From the NCBI RefSeq assembly GCF_014236655.1, contig NZ_JACMYG010000004.1, positions 186,001 to 250,000 of the forward strand: a DNA stretch of 64,000 bases. The letters are read 5' to 3'. Below, in pieces: positions 1 through 8,461 of this stretch (position 1 is the stretch's first letter; each line of letters opens with the position of its first letter). The stretch comes from Pseudomonas kielensis (lineage in GTDB: Bacteria > Pseudomonadota > Gammaproteobacteria > Pseudomonadales > Pseudomonadaceae). The position numbers and the translations under genes are program-made. The notes under the pieces were generated by a model. That model ran no database searches, was not told the origin of the DNA, and saw only the letters and a list, made by a program, of their open reading frames with translations.

Positions 1-1052
1 TCAAGATGGGCCAGATCGACCAGATCAAGCAATGCGTGGGTGCCAACTACTGCATCGACCGGCAGTACCAGGGCCTGGACGTGTTGTGCATCCAGAACGC
101 CGCGACGTCCCGTGAATACATGGGCGTGCCGCACATCATCGAGAAGTCCACCGGGCCGAAACGCAAGGTGGTCGTGGTCGGTGCCGGCCCGGCCGGGATG
201 GAAGCTGCGCGCGTCGCGGCGGAACGTGGCCATGACGTGACCCTGTTCGAGAAGAAGGAATTCATCGGTGGGCAGATCACCACGGCCTCCAAAGCCCCGC
301 AACGGGACCAGATCGCCGGTATCACCCGCTGGTTCCAGCTGGAACTGGCACGCCTGAAAGTCGACCTGCGCCTGGGTGTGGCGGCCGATGCCGCGACCAT
401 TCTCGACCTGCGTCCGGACGTGGTGGTGCTGGCGGTTGGCGGGCATCCGTTCCTGGAGCAGAACGAACACTGGGGCGCGGCCGAAGGCCTGGTGGTCAGC
501 AGTTGGGACGTGCTCGACGGCAAGGTGGCGCCCGGCAAGAACGTGCTGGTCTACGACACCATCTGTGAATTCACCGGGATGTCGGTGGCCGACTTCCTGG
601 CCGACAAGGGTTGCCAGGTCGAGATCGTCACCGACGACATCAAGCCCGGCGTGGCCATCGGCGGTACGTCGTTCCCGACCTACTACCGCAGCATGTACCC
701 CAAGGAAGTGATCATGACCGGCGACATGATGCTGGAAAAGGTCTACCGCGAAGGCGACAAGCTGATTGCCGTGCTGGAGAACGAATACACCGGCGCCAAG
801 GAGGAGCGGGTGGTCGACCAGGTGGTGGTGGAAAACGGCGTGCGGCCAGATGAAGAAATCTACTACGCGCTGAAGGAAGGTTCGCGCAACAAGGGCCAGA
901 TGGACGTTGAAGCGCTGTTCGCGATCAAGCCCCAGCCTTGCCTGGAGCAGAGCGGCGACGGTTATCTGCTGTTCCGCATCGGCGACTGCGTGGCCCAGCG
1001 CAACACGCATGCTGCGATCTATGACGCCCTGCGGCTGTGTAAGGATTTCTGA
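1..1052 (+). CDS. dgcA: Dimethylglycine demethylase subunit DgcA, C-terminal part
   Basis: The 5' end lies outside the window; the frame is open from base 3 and ends with TGA at 1050-1052. The visible 349 codons are the C-terminal half of an NADH:flavin oxidoreductase/2,4-dienoyl-CoA reductase-type protein. First comes a cysteine-containing stretch (CVGANYC, then a further Cys after about 15 residues) typical of the 4Fe-4S site. It is followed by a Rossmann motif (GAGPAGMEAARVAAERG, nt 180-231) and a second dinucleotide-binding region. In Pseudomonas, DgcA works with DgcB to oxidise dimethylglycine to sarcosine and formaldehyde. Identity rests on this fold plus the dgcB and flavoprotein genes directly downstream; other dienoyl-CoA-reductase-like demethylases (for example trimethylamine dehydrogenase types) would look similar. 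Confidence 0.9.
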   Translation, partial: KMGQIDQIKQCVGANYCIDRQYQGLDVLCIQNAATSREYMGVPHIIEKSTGPKRKVVVVGAGPAGMEAARVAAERGHDVTLFEKKEFIGGQITTASKAPQRDQIAGITRWFQLELARLKVDLRLGVAADAATILDLRPDVVVLAVGGHPFLEQNEHWGAAEGLVVSSWDVLDGKVAPGKNVLVYDTICEFTGMSVADFLADKGCQVEIVTDDIKPGVAIGGTSFPTYYRSMYPKEVIMTGDMMLEKVYREGDKLIAVLENEYTGAKEERVVDQVVVENGVRPDEEIYYALKEGSRNKGQMDVEALFAIKPQPCLEQSGDGYLLFRIGDCVAQRNTHAAIYDALRLCKDF

Positions 1053-1068
1053 TACGACGCCAAACCAA

Positions 1069-1160
1069 TGTGGGAGCGGGCTTGCCCGCGATGACGGCAG
1101 CACATTCAACACCAATGTTGACTGACCTATCGCTATCGCGGGCAAGCCCGCTCCCACAGG
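1069..1160. repeat. Inverted REP pair between dgcA and dgcB
   Basis: Two copies of the TGTGGGAGCGGGCTTGCCCG-type palindrome face each other (1069-1091 and about 1134-1160), separated by about 40 bases. This is the usual paired REP arrangement of fluorescent pseudomonads. It sits just before dgcB and may set the dgcA/dgcB transcript ratio by forming hairpins in the mRNA; that role is inferred. Confidence 0.85.
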
Positions 1161-1215
1161 AGTCGGGTCAGGTATCCAGATCGTTAAGACCCTGAGGTCT
1201 TTGGGAGCAACACCC

Positions 1216-3165
1216 ATGTTGAACACAATTCTTCCCATCCTGCTGTTTGCTGCCTTGGGCCTGGCTGTCCTGGGCGCCTTGCGGCGGGTGGCCATGTGGC
1301 GTCGGGGCCGGGCTTCGAAAGTCGACCTGATCGGCGGCCTGCTCGCCATGCCCAAGCGCTACATGGTCGACCTGCACCACGTGGTGGCGCGGGACAAATA
1401 CATCGCCAATACCCACGTCGCCACGGCCGGCGGCGCTGTCGCGTCGGCGGTTCTGGCGATCCTGGTCCACGGATTTGGCCTGCATAACCGCTTCCTGGGG
1501 TATGCGCTGCTGTTGATGACGGCAGTGATGTTCGTGGGGGCGATCTTCGTTTACCTGCGCCGGCGCAACCCGCCAGCCCGGTTGTCCAAAGGCCCGTGGA
1601 TGCGTTTGCCGAAGAGCCTGCTGGCGTTCTCGGCGTCTTTCTTCCTGGTGACCCTGCCAGTGGCGGGCATTCTCCCGGAGCATTTCGGTGGCTGGCTGGT
1701 GGTGGCTATCCTCGGGCTGGGGGTGCTGTGGGGTGTGTCCGAGTTGTTCTTCGGCATGACCTGGGGCGGGCCGATGAAGCACGCCTTCGCCGGCGCCTTG
1801 CATCTGGCCTGGCACCGTCGCGCCGAGCGTTTTGGTGGCGGTCGCTCCACCGGTTTGAAACCACTGGATCTGAACGATCCAAGCGCACCGCTGGGCGTGG
1901 AAAAACCCAAGGATTTCACCTGGAACCAACTGCTGGGGTTTGACGCCTGCGTGCAGTGCGGCAAGTGCGAAGCCGCGTGCCCGGCGTTTGCCGCCGGCCA
2001 ACCGCTGAACCCGAAAAAGCTGATTCAGGACATGGTGGTCGGCCTGGCCGGTGGCACCGACGCCAAGTTCGCCGGCAGCCCGTACCCAGGCAAGCCAATC
2101 GGCGAACATGCAGGCAATCCGCATCAGCCGATCGTCAACGGTCTGGTGGACGCCGAGACCCTGTGGTCGTGCACCACCTGCCGGGCCTGCGTCGAAGAAT
2201 GCCCGATGATGATCGAGCACGTGGACGCTATCGTCGACATGCGCCGGCACCTGACCCTGGAAAAAGGCGCGACCCCGAACAAGGGTGCCGAGGTCCTGGA
2301 AAACCTGATCGCCACCGACAACCCGGGCGGCTTCGCCCCTGGCGGGCGGATGAACTGGGCGGCGGACCTGAACCTGAACCTGCTCAGCGAGAAGCAATCC
2401 ACCGACGTGCTGTTATGGGTCGGCGACGGCGCCTTCGACATGCGCAACCAGCGCACGCTGCGCGCGTTCGTCAAAGTGCTGAAAGCGGCCAAAGTCGACT
2501 TCGCCGTGCTTGGCCTCGAAGAGCGCGACAGCGGTGACGTGGCCCGACGCCTGGGCGATGAAGCGACCTTCCAACTGTTGGCCAAACGCAACATCCAGAC
2601 CCTGGCCAAATACCGCTTCAACCGTATCGTCACTTGTGACCCGCACAGCTTCCACGTGCTGAAAAACGAGTACGGCGCGTTCGATGGCAATTACCTGGTA
2701 CAGCACCACAGTACCTACATGGCACAAATCATCGGTGCCGGTGCGTTGAACCTCGGCCAGCACAAAGGCAATAGCGTGACCTATCACGACCCGTGCTACC
2801 TGGGCCGCTACAACGGCGAATATGAGGCACCGCGTGAAGTGCTGCGCGCCCTCGGTATCGAAGTCAAAGAGATGCAACGCTCCGGCTTCCGCTCGCGCTG
2901 CTGCGGCGGTGGCGGCGGCGCGCCGATCACGGACATCCCCGGCAAGCAGCGGATTCCGGACATGCGCATGGAAGACATCCGCGAAACAGGTGCCGAACTG
3001 GTGGCCGTGGGCTGCCCGCAGTGCACCGCGATGCTGGAAGGCGTGGTCGAGCCGCGACCGTTGATCAAGGACATTGCCGAATTGGTGGCCGATGCGCTGC
3101 TGGAAGACCAGGCACCCAGCAAGCCGATCACGCCGGCCCAACGTGAACCTGCGGAGTTGCACTGA
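1216..3165 (+). CDS. dgcB: Dimethylglycine demethylase subunit DgcB, membrane Fe-S oxidoreductase
   Basis: This 649-aa protein has hydrophobic membrane segments in the first ~190 residues. Two 4Fe-4S clusters follow (CVQCGKCEAACP near residue 245, CTTCRACVEECP near 320), then CCG-type cysteine motifs (DPCYLGR, RCCGGGGG, GCPQC, residues ~525-610) as in heterodisulfide-reductase/GlpC proteins. It is expected to pass electrons from DgcA and the adjacent flavoprotein to the respiratory chain. ATG at 1216 is chosen over TTG at 1201 because a GGAG lies about 8 bases before it. Its stop overlaps the ATG of the next gene by one base, so the two are translationally coupled. Confidence 0.92.
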   Translation: MLNTILPILLFAALGLAVLGALRRVAMWRRGRASKVDLIGGLLAMPKRYMVDLHHVVARDKYIANTHVATAGGAVASAVLAILVHGFGLHNRFLGYALLLMTAVMFVGAIFVYLRRRNPPARLSKGPWMRLPKSLLAFSASFFLVTLPVAGILPEHFGGWLVVAILGLGVLWGVSELFFGMTWGGPMKHAFAGALHLAWHRRAERFGGGRSTGLKPLDLNDPSAPLGVEKPKDFTWNQLLGFDACVQCGKCEAACPAFAAGQPLNPKKLIQDMVVGLAGGTDAKFAGSPYPGKPIGEHAGNPHQPIVNGLVDAETLWSCTTCRACVEECPMMIEHVDAIVDMRRHLTLEKGATPNKGAEVLENLIATDNPGGFAPGGRMNWAADLNLNLLSEKQSTDVLLWVGDGAFDMRNQRTLRAFVKVLKAAKVDFAVLGLEERDSGDVARRLGDEATFQLLAKRNIQTLAKYRFNRIVTCDPHSFHVLKNEYGAFDGNYLVQHHSTYMAQIIGAGALNLGQHKGNSVTYHDPCYLGRYNGEYEAPREVLRALGIEVKEMQRSGFRSRCCGGGGGAPITDIPGKQRIPDMRMEDIRETGAELVAVGCPQCTAMLEGVVEPRPLIKDIAELVADALLEDQAPSKPITPAQREPAELH

Positions 3166-4385
3166 TGAGCGAGATTATCCGCCGCGACCCCCGTGCTGAA
3201 TGGATTGCCCGCAACCGCCTGCACCCGCTGCACGCGGCCATGCAACCGGCGCAACACAGCTGGATGGGGCCTAACGGCGTCATCCGCAAGAATCCCCATG
3301 GAGTCGGCTTCATCGGCCCCAACGGGGTCAAGCGCATCGACCGCAGTGGCGCGCAGCAGGGCGGCGCGACCAAGCGTACGGCCGCCGTTGAAGTGCAGTT
3401 GCCGTTGCATCAGGTGCCTGCACCGGCGTTTTACATCAGCGTGGTGCCGGACATGGTCGGCGGCCGCTTGAGCAGCCATGACCGCGACTTGCTCGGCCTG
3501 GCGCATCAATTGGCCGGCAAGGACGGCGCGGTCCTGGCCGTGGTCTTCGGCGAACACAAAGAGAGCGCCTTCGCCACGGCTGGCGTTGATCGCTTGCTGG
3601 TGCTCGAAGGCGAGCAGTTCAGCGGTTATGCACCGGAACAACGGGTCCAGGGCCTGCGGGCTGTGGATAACCAGTTCAGCCCGCGTCACTGGTTGCTGCC
3701 GGACAGTCGCACCGGTGGCGGTGAACTGGGTCGGCGCTTCGCCGCCGCCCTGGGCGAACGCCCGGCCACGCGGGTCTGGCAGGTCAAGGACCAGGCGTGC
3801 ATCGGCCGTGCCGGCGCCGGCTTGCAAGACCTTGCTCGTCCGCTCGCACGCTTGATTCTGGCCGCCGTCGAATGCGCCGAACCGGTCAGCGAAACCCGTC
3901 ACGAAGCCTTGCCGGTGGAGTTATCCACAACCGTCGCGCGCAGTCTCTCGCGGATTGAGGATCTGGGGGCGGTGGCAGTGGACCCGGCAGCAATTCCGAT
4001 GGCCGAAGCCGAGTTCATCTTCTCGGGCGGTAACGGGGTCAAGGATTGGGCGTTGTTCCACCAGACCGCCGCTGCGCTGGGGGCCACCGAAGGCGCCTCG
4101 CGGGTGGCGGTGGACGACGGCTTCATGGCCCGCGACCGGCAGGTCGGGGCGTCCGGCACCTGGGTCACCGCACGGGTCTACGTGGCGGTGGGGATTTCCG
4201 GGGCGATCCAGCACCTGCAGGGCATCGGTGCCTGCGACAAGGTGGTGGCGATCAACCTGGATCCCGGGTGCGACATGATCAAGCGGGCCGACCTGTCGGT
4301 GATCGGCGAGAGCGCCGAGATTCTTCACGCCTTGATCGCGGCGGTAGAGGCTTACCGCAACGGTGCCAAGCGCGATGCGGCTTAA
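3165..4385 (+). CDS. Electron transfer flavoprotein alpha subunit of the dgc locus
   Basis: This 406-aa protein is longer than a housekeeping EtfA (~310 aa) because of a ~75-residue N-terminal extension rich in Arg/Gly/Asn. The C-terminal half has the FAD-binding layout of EtfA: a GAxxGAT-like stretch, 'VYVAVGISGAIQHLQGI', then 'VVAINLDPGCDMIKRADLSVIGE'. It overlaps dgcB by one base and is followed after 15 bases by the beta subunit. The likely job is to carry electrons from methyl-group oxidation (dimethylglycine, possibly sarcosine) to the quinone pool, probably through DgcB. The family call is firm; the specific redox partner is inferred from position. Confidence 0.88.
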   Translation: MSEIIRRDPRAEWIARNRLHPLHAAMQPAQHSWMGPNGVIRKNPHGVGFIGPNGVKRIDRSGAQQGGATKRTAAVEVQLPLHQVPAPAFYISVVPDMVGGRLSSHDRDLLGLAHQLAGKDGAVLAVVFGEHKESAFATAGVDRLLVLEGEQFSGYAPEQRVQGLRAVDNQFSPRHWLLPDSRTGGGELGRRFAAALGERPATRVWQVKDQACIGRAGAGLQDLARPLARLILAAVECAEPVSETRHEALPVELSTTVARSLSRIEDLGAVAVDPAAIPMAEAEFIFSGGNGVKDWALFHQTAAALGATEGASRVAVDDGFMARDRQVGASGTWVTARVYVAVGISGAIQHLQGIGACDKVVAINLDPGCDMIKRADLSVIGESAEILHALIAAVEAYRNGAKRDAA

Positions 4386-4400
4386 GGGAAGGAAAGGGTT

Positions 4401-5171
4401 ATGAGCACGAAAATCATCAGCCTGGTCTCCATCGGCGCCCACCCGACTTCCGGTCGGCCCCGTCGCGCGGAGCAGGATGCGCGGGCGGTGGAACTGGGTC
4501 TGCAACTGGCTGGGGATAACTTGCAGGTGCTGCATGCCGGCGACATCGCCGAGCCCGCCCTGCGCGCTTACCTGGGCATGGGGCTGGAACAGCTGCATGT
4601 GCTGGAACAACCGGAAGGCGCCGATGCGCTGCCGGCCTTGACCGCGTACTTGCGTGATGCCGGAGCCCAGGTGGTGCTGACCGGTAGCCAGGCGGAAACC
4701 GGTGAAGGCTCGGGCATGTTGCCGTTCCTGCTGGCTGAAAGCCTCGGCTGGCCGCTGGTGGTGGGGCTGGCGCAGGTGGAGTCGATCGACGGCGCGTCTG
4801 CGCTGGTGCTGCAAGCCTTGCCCCGCGGTCAACGCCGTCGCTTGAAGGTGCGCCTGCCGTTCCTGGCGACGGTGGATAACGCCGCACCCAAGCCACGCCA
4901 GAGCGCCTACGGCCCGGCCCGGCGCGGGGTGTTGCAGGCCGAGGACGTGGAGATCGTCGACGATGAACTATTGGCGGTCGCCACCCTGCATCCGGCCAAG
5001 CCACGGCCCAAACGCTTGAAGGTGATCAAGGCCAAAAGCGGTGCCGACCGTATGAAAGCCGCGACGGCCAAGGCCAGCGGTGGCGGTGGCCAGGTGCTCA
5101 AGGGCGTGACCGCCCAGGAAGGTGCCGAGGCGATCCTCAAGTTGCTGGTCGAAGAGGGCGTTGTTCGCTAG
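4401..5171 (+). CDS. Electron transfer flavoprotein beta subunit of the dgc locus
   Basis: This 256-aa EtfB-family protein has the AMP-binding region 'GSQAETGEGSGMLPFLLAESLGWPLV' at residues ~94-119 and the EtfB-like 'LPFLATVDNAAPKPR' segment near 152-166. A strong Shine-Dalgarno (GGAAGGAAAGG) precedes the ATG. It is last in the dgcA-dgcB-etfA-etfB run; 15 bases after its stop a palindrome and an orphan Rhs gene begin. Together with the upstream gene it should form the soluble electron carrier for dimethylglycine oxidation. Confidence 0.88.
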   Translation: MSTKIISLVSIGAHPTSGRPRRAEQDARAVELGLQLAGDNLQVLHAGDIAEPALRAYLGMGLEQLHVLEQPEGADALPALTAYLRDAGAQVVLTGSQAETGEGSGMLPFLLAESLGWPLVVGLAQVESIDGASALVLQALPRGQRRRLKVRLPFLATVDNAAPKPRQSAYGPARRGVLQAEDVEIVDDELLAVATLHPAKPRPKRLKVIKAKSGADRMKAATAKASGGGGQVLKGVTAQEGAEAILKLLVEEGVVR

Positions 5172-5185
5172 TTCTGACGGCGTTC

Positions 5186-5201
5186 CTAGCAGAACTGCTA
5201 G
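5186..5201. promoter_or_regulatory. 16-bp palindrome ahead of rhs1 (lux-box-like)
   Basis: CTAGCAGAACTGCTAG: 7-bp arms around two bases, matching the CT-N12-AG layout of LuxR-family operators. It lies 94 bp before the preferred start of the first Rhs gene. Read on the coding strand of its gene it is inverted relative to the other four copies. Confidence 0.6.
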
Positions 5202-5294
5202 TGTTGCATTCAATGCGCTTTTGTTAGGTTGATGAGCATGGATGAGCCCCCGCAGGCGTGCTGCGGGGCGTCTGGATCGATGCGAGGCTGCCTG

Positions 5295-6155
5295 ATGCAC
5301 GTTACCGGTAATTCTCCTCTTCCTGTCCGCTCACCGGCCGCCACTGTTTTGCAGCCGCGTACCTTGTTGCTGGCTACCGACCTGCAACAATCCATCCTCG
5401 CCGAGTTGGACCGCAGCGGTCCGAACCTTCGCGCTTACACCCCCTATGGTTCGCCCAGTAGCCTGAGGCCGACGAGTGCGGGCCTGGGCTTCAATGGGCA
5501 GCTCAAAGAACGTCCTACTGGCTGGTATCACCTGGGCAATGGCCATCGGGTCTATAACCCGCTGTTGATGCGGTTTCACAGCCCGGATCGGTTGAGTCCG
5601 TTTGATAAAGGGGGGATCAACTCGTACACCTACTCCAGGGGTGATCCGGTCAACTTTAAGGATCCGACGGGTGAGTACCCTGTGTTTGTAGCCAAGCTCA
5701 TTCAGCCGTTCCTGACCGCTGGACTGCACACCGCAGTCACGGGGGCCACACTGATAGGACCCAAGCTTACTGGAGCCGCTTTGAATGCCTCGCGTATCAG
5801 CTTGGCCGGCTCGCTCACCAGTGCTGCTGGGGCGGCTTTGCATTTATCGGGAAGCGCGCTTGGAAACCATGTTGCCAATGTAGGAACCGCAGCATTGCTG
5901 ACGGGGGCTTTAACGCGAGTGGCTATCGGAGCTGCGAATGCCTATAAGGGGAGGGGGCTGTGGAAAACCATCACAGATAACCTCAAAAGCTTGTTGCCTT
6001 CGTTTGGTTCGACAAAAAACGTTCAACCTCCCGCTTCGATTACTCAGGTTACAGTTATACCTTTGAGTGATTCTGTTCCCGGATCTTCTGTTCCAACTTC
6101 AGCTGGTTTGTCCGGCCTGCCAATACAGGATGCTTCGCAGATCAGGAAAACCTAG
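5295..6155 (+). CDS. Orphan Rhs-core protein 1, Ala/Gly-rich hydrophobic tip
   Basis: This is a 286-aa short Rhs/TccC-like protein. Residues ~25-126 hold the Rhs core (LLLATDLQQSIL, AYTPYG, GLGFNGQL, GWYHLGNGHRVYNPLLMRF, SPDRLSPF, RGDPVNFKDPTG). It lacks the ~40 N-terminal residues found in the other five copies. After DPTG (123-126) comes a variable tip: about 120 residues rich in Ala, Gly, Leu and Thr, suggestive of membrane insertion, then a Ser/Pro-rich tail. I recognise no enzyme domain. ATG 5295 has GAGG seven bases upstream; starts at TTG 5229, ATG 5232 or ATG 5238 are possible. No gene that could be an immunity protein follows. Confidence 0.75.
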   Translation: MHVTGNSPLPVRSPAATVLQPRTLLLATDLQQSILAELDRSGPNLRAYTPYGSPSSLRPTSAGLGFNGQLKERPTGWYHLGNGHRVYNPLLMRFHSPDRLSPFDKGGINSYTYSRGDPVNFKDPTGEYPVFVAKLIQPFLTAGLHTAVTGATLIGPKLTGAALNASRISLAGSLTSAAGAALHLSGSALGNHVANVGTAALLTGALTRVAIGAANAYKGRGLWKTITDNLKSLLPSFGSTKNVQPPASITQVTVIPLSDSVPGSSVPTSAGLSGLPIQDASQIRKT

Positions 6156-6179
6156 ATCGCAAAGAGTGCGCATCGGTTA

Positions 6180-6760
6180 CCCACAATCCCTGTTAGCGCT
6201 TCTGTGGATAACATGTTCGCCCATCGCTACACGCCCTGCACAGCAAGCCCTGCAGGCCTTTGTACGAAAAACAACCAGTGCTATTGCTTGTTTTTTCGAG
6301 CTTTTTTCAGTGGATGAGGCGCTGCCGGGTTCAAGACTTGCCCCCAATCTCTGTTGGCGCTTCTGTGGATAAGATGTTCACTATTGGCTGTGAGCCTTAT
6401 TAATCGGGCCTTTCAAGATTTTGGTCAATAAATAACCAAATGCCTGTTTATACCCCTCGATGCACTCTGGACGCCTTGAAATCTGCTGTCTGGACAGGGT
6501 TTTCCACACAACAGGGCGACGGTGCACAAGTTGCCCCCAAAGTCTGTTGGCGCTTCTGTGGATAAGGTGTTTGCGATCTGATAAGAGCCATACAGGCCGA
6601 GGCTTTCAGGCTTTCGATCAAAAAACAACCAATCACCGGTGAAAACCACACATTTGGATAAGTCACGGATTTTCTTCAGTTTCTGTGGAGAAAATCGGCA
6701 GCATTTCCACAGTTGTCCCCATTAGCTGTGGGTGGAGGTGTGGATAACTTGTTTACTGAA
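6180..6760. repeat. Array of four diverged repeats, each with a DnaA box
   Basis: This 728-bp stretch without a gene holds four related units spaced 161, 193 and 182 bp apart. Each carries the perfect DnaA box TGTGGATAA in the same orientation (6203-6211, 6364-6372, 6557-6565, 6739-6747). Units 1-3 share 'TGTTggCGCTTCTGTGGATAA' and a downstream segment like GATCAAAAAACAACC; unit 4 is more diverged, and a near-box TGTGGAGAA lies at 6684. No plausible coding sequence is present. A related two-box copy lies at 47605-47752. Confidence 0.7.
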
Positions 6761-6841
6761 GGCTGGGAGGCACGTGCAATATAGCTCTGAACGCAATAGA
6801 TCATATTTCGTACAGTTCTAACGGAAGTTGCGAACAAGCCC

Positions 6842-6874
6842 CGTGTAGGCACGAGCTTTCTCGCGCCTACACGG
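6842..6874. terminator. REP-like hairpin after gbcA
   Basis: CGTGTAGGC and GCCTACACG arms enclose a short loop just downstream of the gbcA stop (gene on the minus strand). It has no T-run, so it may act as an mRNA-stabilising REP hairpin rather than an intrinsic terminator. Confidence 0.5.
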
Positions 6875-6883
6875 GCGGTGGCG

Positions 6884-8179
6884 TCAGCCTTGAACCGGAA
6901 CCCCTTTGAGGTAAGGCGCAGGCTCAGCGCCCAGGTTGCTCAGCAACCGCTCGCTGTACCAATCGACAAAGTTCACCACGCCGAACTCATAGGTCTTGGA
7001 GTAGGGCCCTGGCTGGTAGGCGGTGGAGTTGATGCCGCGCTGGTTCTCTTCGGCCAGGCGACGGTCCTGGTCGTTGGTGGCGTCCCAGACCTGGCGCATG
7101 CGGTCGACGTCGTAGTCCACGCCTTCGACGGCGTCCTTGTGCACCAGCCACTTGGTGGTGACCATGGTTTCCTGGGCGCTGATCGGCCACACGGTGAACA
7201 CAATGATGTGATCGCCCATGCAGTGGTTCCAGGAGTGCGGCAGGTGCAGGATGCGCATCGAGCCCAGGTCCGGGTTCTGGATGCGCCCCATGAGTTTCTT
7301 GCAGCCTTGCTTGCCGTCCAGGGTCATCGACACGGTGCCCTTGAGCAGCGGCATGCGCACAATGCGGTTGCGCAGGCCGAAGCTGGCGTGGGCGTACGGA
7401 ATCTTCTCGGCTTCCCAGGCGGCGGCAGAGGCGGCGACGTGGTCCTTGAAGGCCTGGTCGGCACGGGGGTCGGTGACGTCGTCCCATTCGAGCAGGGTTT
7501 TCAGCAGTTCCGGGTGCGAGGCGTTGCAGTGGTAGCACTCGCGGTTGTTCTCCAGCACCAGCTTCCAGTTGGCTTTTTCCATCAAGGTGGTGGTGATCGC
7601 CACCTTGGTGTTCTCCATATCGTACGGTTCCATGTAGTGGTTCAGCGTCGACAGGAAGTCATCGATGGCCGGCGGGTTTTCCGCCAGGCTGATGAAGATA
7701 TAGCCCCCCGCGGTCTTCACATTCACCGGCTTGAGGCCGTACTGCTTCATGTCGAAGTCGTCACCCATCTCGGTGCCGGCAAACAGCAGGCGACCGTCCA
7801 GCTCATAGGTCCACTGGTGGTAGTGGCAGACCAGCTTGGCCACCTTGCCTTTATCGCTGGTGCACAGGCGCGAGCCACGGTGGCGGCAGACGTTGTGGAA
7901 GGCATGCACCACCCCCTCGGCACCGCGGATCACGATGATCGGGTTCTTGCCGATCTGCAGGGTCAGGTAGTTGCCCTTGGTCGGGATTTCGCACGTCATG
8001 CCGGCGATCAACCACTCTTTCTGAAAAATCTCCTGCATGTCGATATCGAACAGCCGCTCATCAGAGTAGAACGGCTGGGGCAGCGAGAACGTGCGCTCAC
8101 GTTCCTGCAACATCTGGGCGGTGGCCTTGCGTGCGGGTTCCAGCGGATCGCCCAGGCTGATTTTTGCGGTGACGTCCAT
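6884..8179 (-). CDS. gbcA: Glycine betaine demethylase, Rieske oxygenase subunit GbcA
   Basis: This 431-aa Rieske non-haem iron oxygenase has C98 and H100, then C118 and H121 (C-x-H-x17-C-x2-H), binding the 2Fe-2S cluster. H217 and H222, in 'ENNRECYHCNASHPE', are part of the mononuclear iron site. It hydroxylates a methyl group of glycine betaine, giving dimethylglycine and formaldehyde. ATG 8179 is preferred over an upstream start at 8248 because GAGGA lies about eight bases before it and the protein then starts MDVTAKI. It is divergent from gbcB, its reductase, across 282 bp. Confidence 0.95.
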   Translation of the reverse strand: MDVTAKISLGDPLEPARKATAQMLQERERTFSLPQPFYSDERLFDIDMQEIFQKEWLIAGMTCEIPTKGNYLTLQIGKNPIIVIRGAEGVVHAFHNVCRHRGSRLCTSDKGKVAKLVCHYHQWTYELDGRLLFAGTEMGDDFDMKQYGLKPVNVKTAGGYIFISLAENPPAIDDFLSTLNHYMEPYDMENTKVAITTTLMEKANWKLVLENNRECYHCNASHPELLKTLLEWDDVTDPRADQAFKDHVAASAAAWEAEKIPYAHASFGLRNRIVRMPLLKGTVSMTLDGKQGCKKLMGRIQNPDLGSMRILHLPHSWNHCMGDHIIVFTVWPISAQETMVTTKWLVHKDAVEGVDYDVDRMRQVWDATNDQDRRLAEENQRGINSTAYQPGPYSKTYEFGVVNFVDWYSERLLSNLGAEPAPYLKGVPVQG

Positions 8180-8461
8180 CGATTGAGTCCTCAAGGCCAT
8201 TCTGTGTGGCCGGCGAATAGTGGCTGATACGGTTGCTACGCAAGACATAAACAGTGTTTATCTGTTGAGGCGAGTGTGGGGCTGCAGCCGCCCAGAACCT
8301 TATCCACGAGCGACATGGCCCACTCTGTTCCCGACGCTCAACCCCCGGTAGCAAGGGGCTGGTCGCGATAAGCATGTGAATGTCGCAGATAGGTAAATGG
8401 CCGGTCAGCGCTATACGCAGAATCGCCAACATGAGGCCGACAGTCGGCCGTGGAGAACAGC
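8180..8461. promoter_or_regulatory. Divergent gbcA/gbcB control region
   Basis: This 282-bp spacer between divergent partner genes must hold both promoters. In P. aeruginosa the AraC-type regulator GbdR activates both genes from here. Direct and inverted GTCGC/GGTCAGCG-type words at about 8368-8411 are candidates, but I cannot fix a site with confidence. A single DnaA-box-like TTATCCACG occurs at 8300-8308. Confidence 0.5.

Noticed and set aside
1069..1160. CRISPR repeats
   Set aside because: Repeats occur as inverted pairs with a single short spacer, match Pseudomonas REP elements and have no cas genes nearby.
1168..2397. Long minus-strand frame opposite dgcB
   Set aside because: Low-complexity His/Gln/Arg-rich translation over conserved Fe-S motifs of dgcB on the other strand; no start signal.
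6448..6666. Small minus-strand ORFs within the repeat array as an immunity gene for rhs1
   Set aside because: They read through the DnaA-box repeats, have no ribosome binding site and overlap each other in different frames.
6180..6760. Chromosomal replication origin
   Set aside because: The DnaA boxes are convincing, but none of the genes that flank oriC in Pseudomonas (dnaA, dnaN, rpmH) is present and no 13-mer-like AT-rich unwinding region is evident. Kept as a DnaA-box repeat array.
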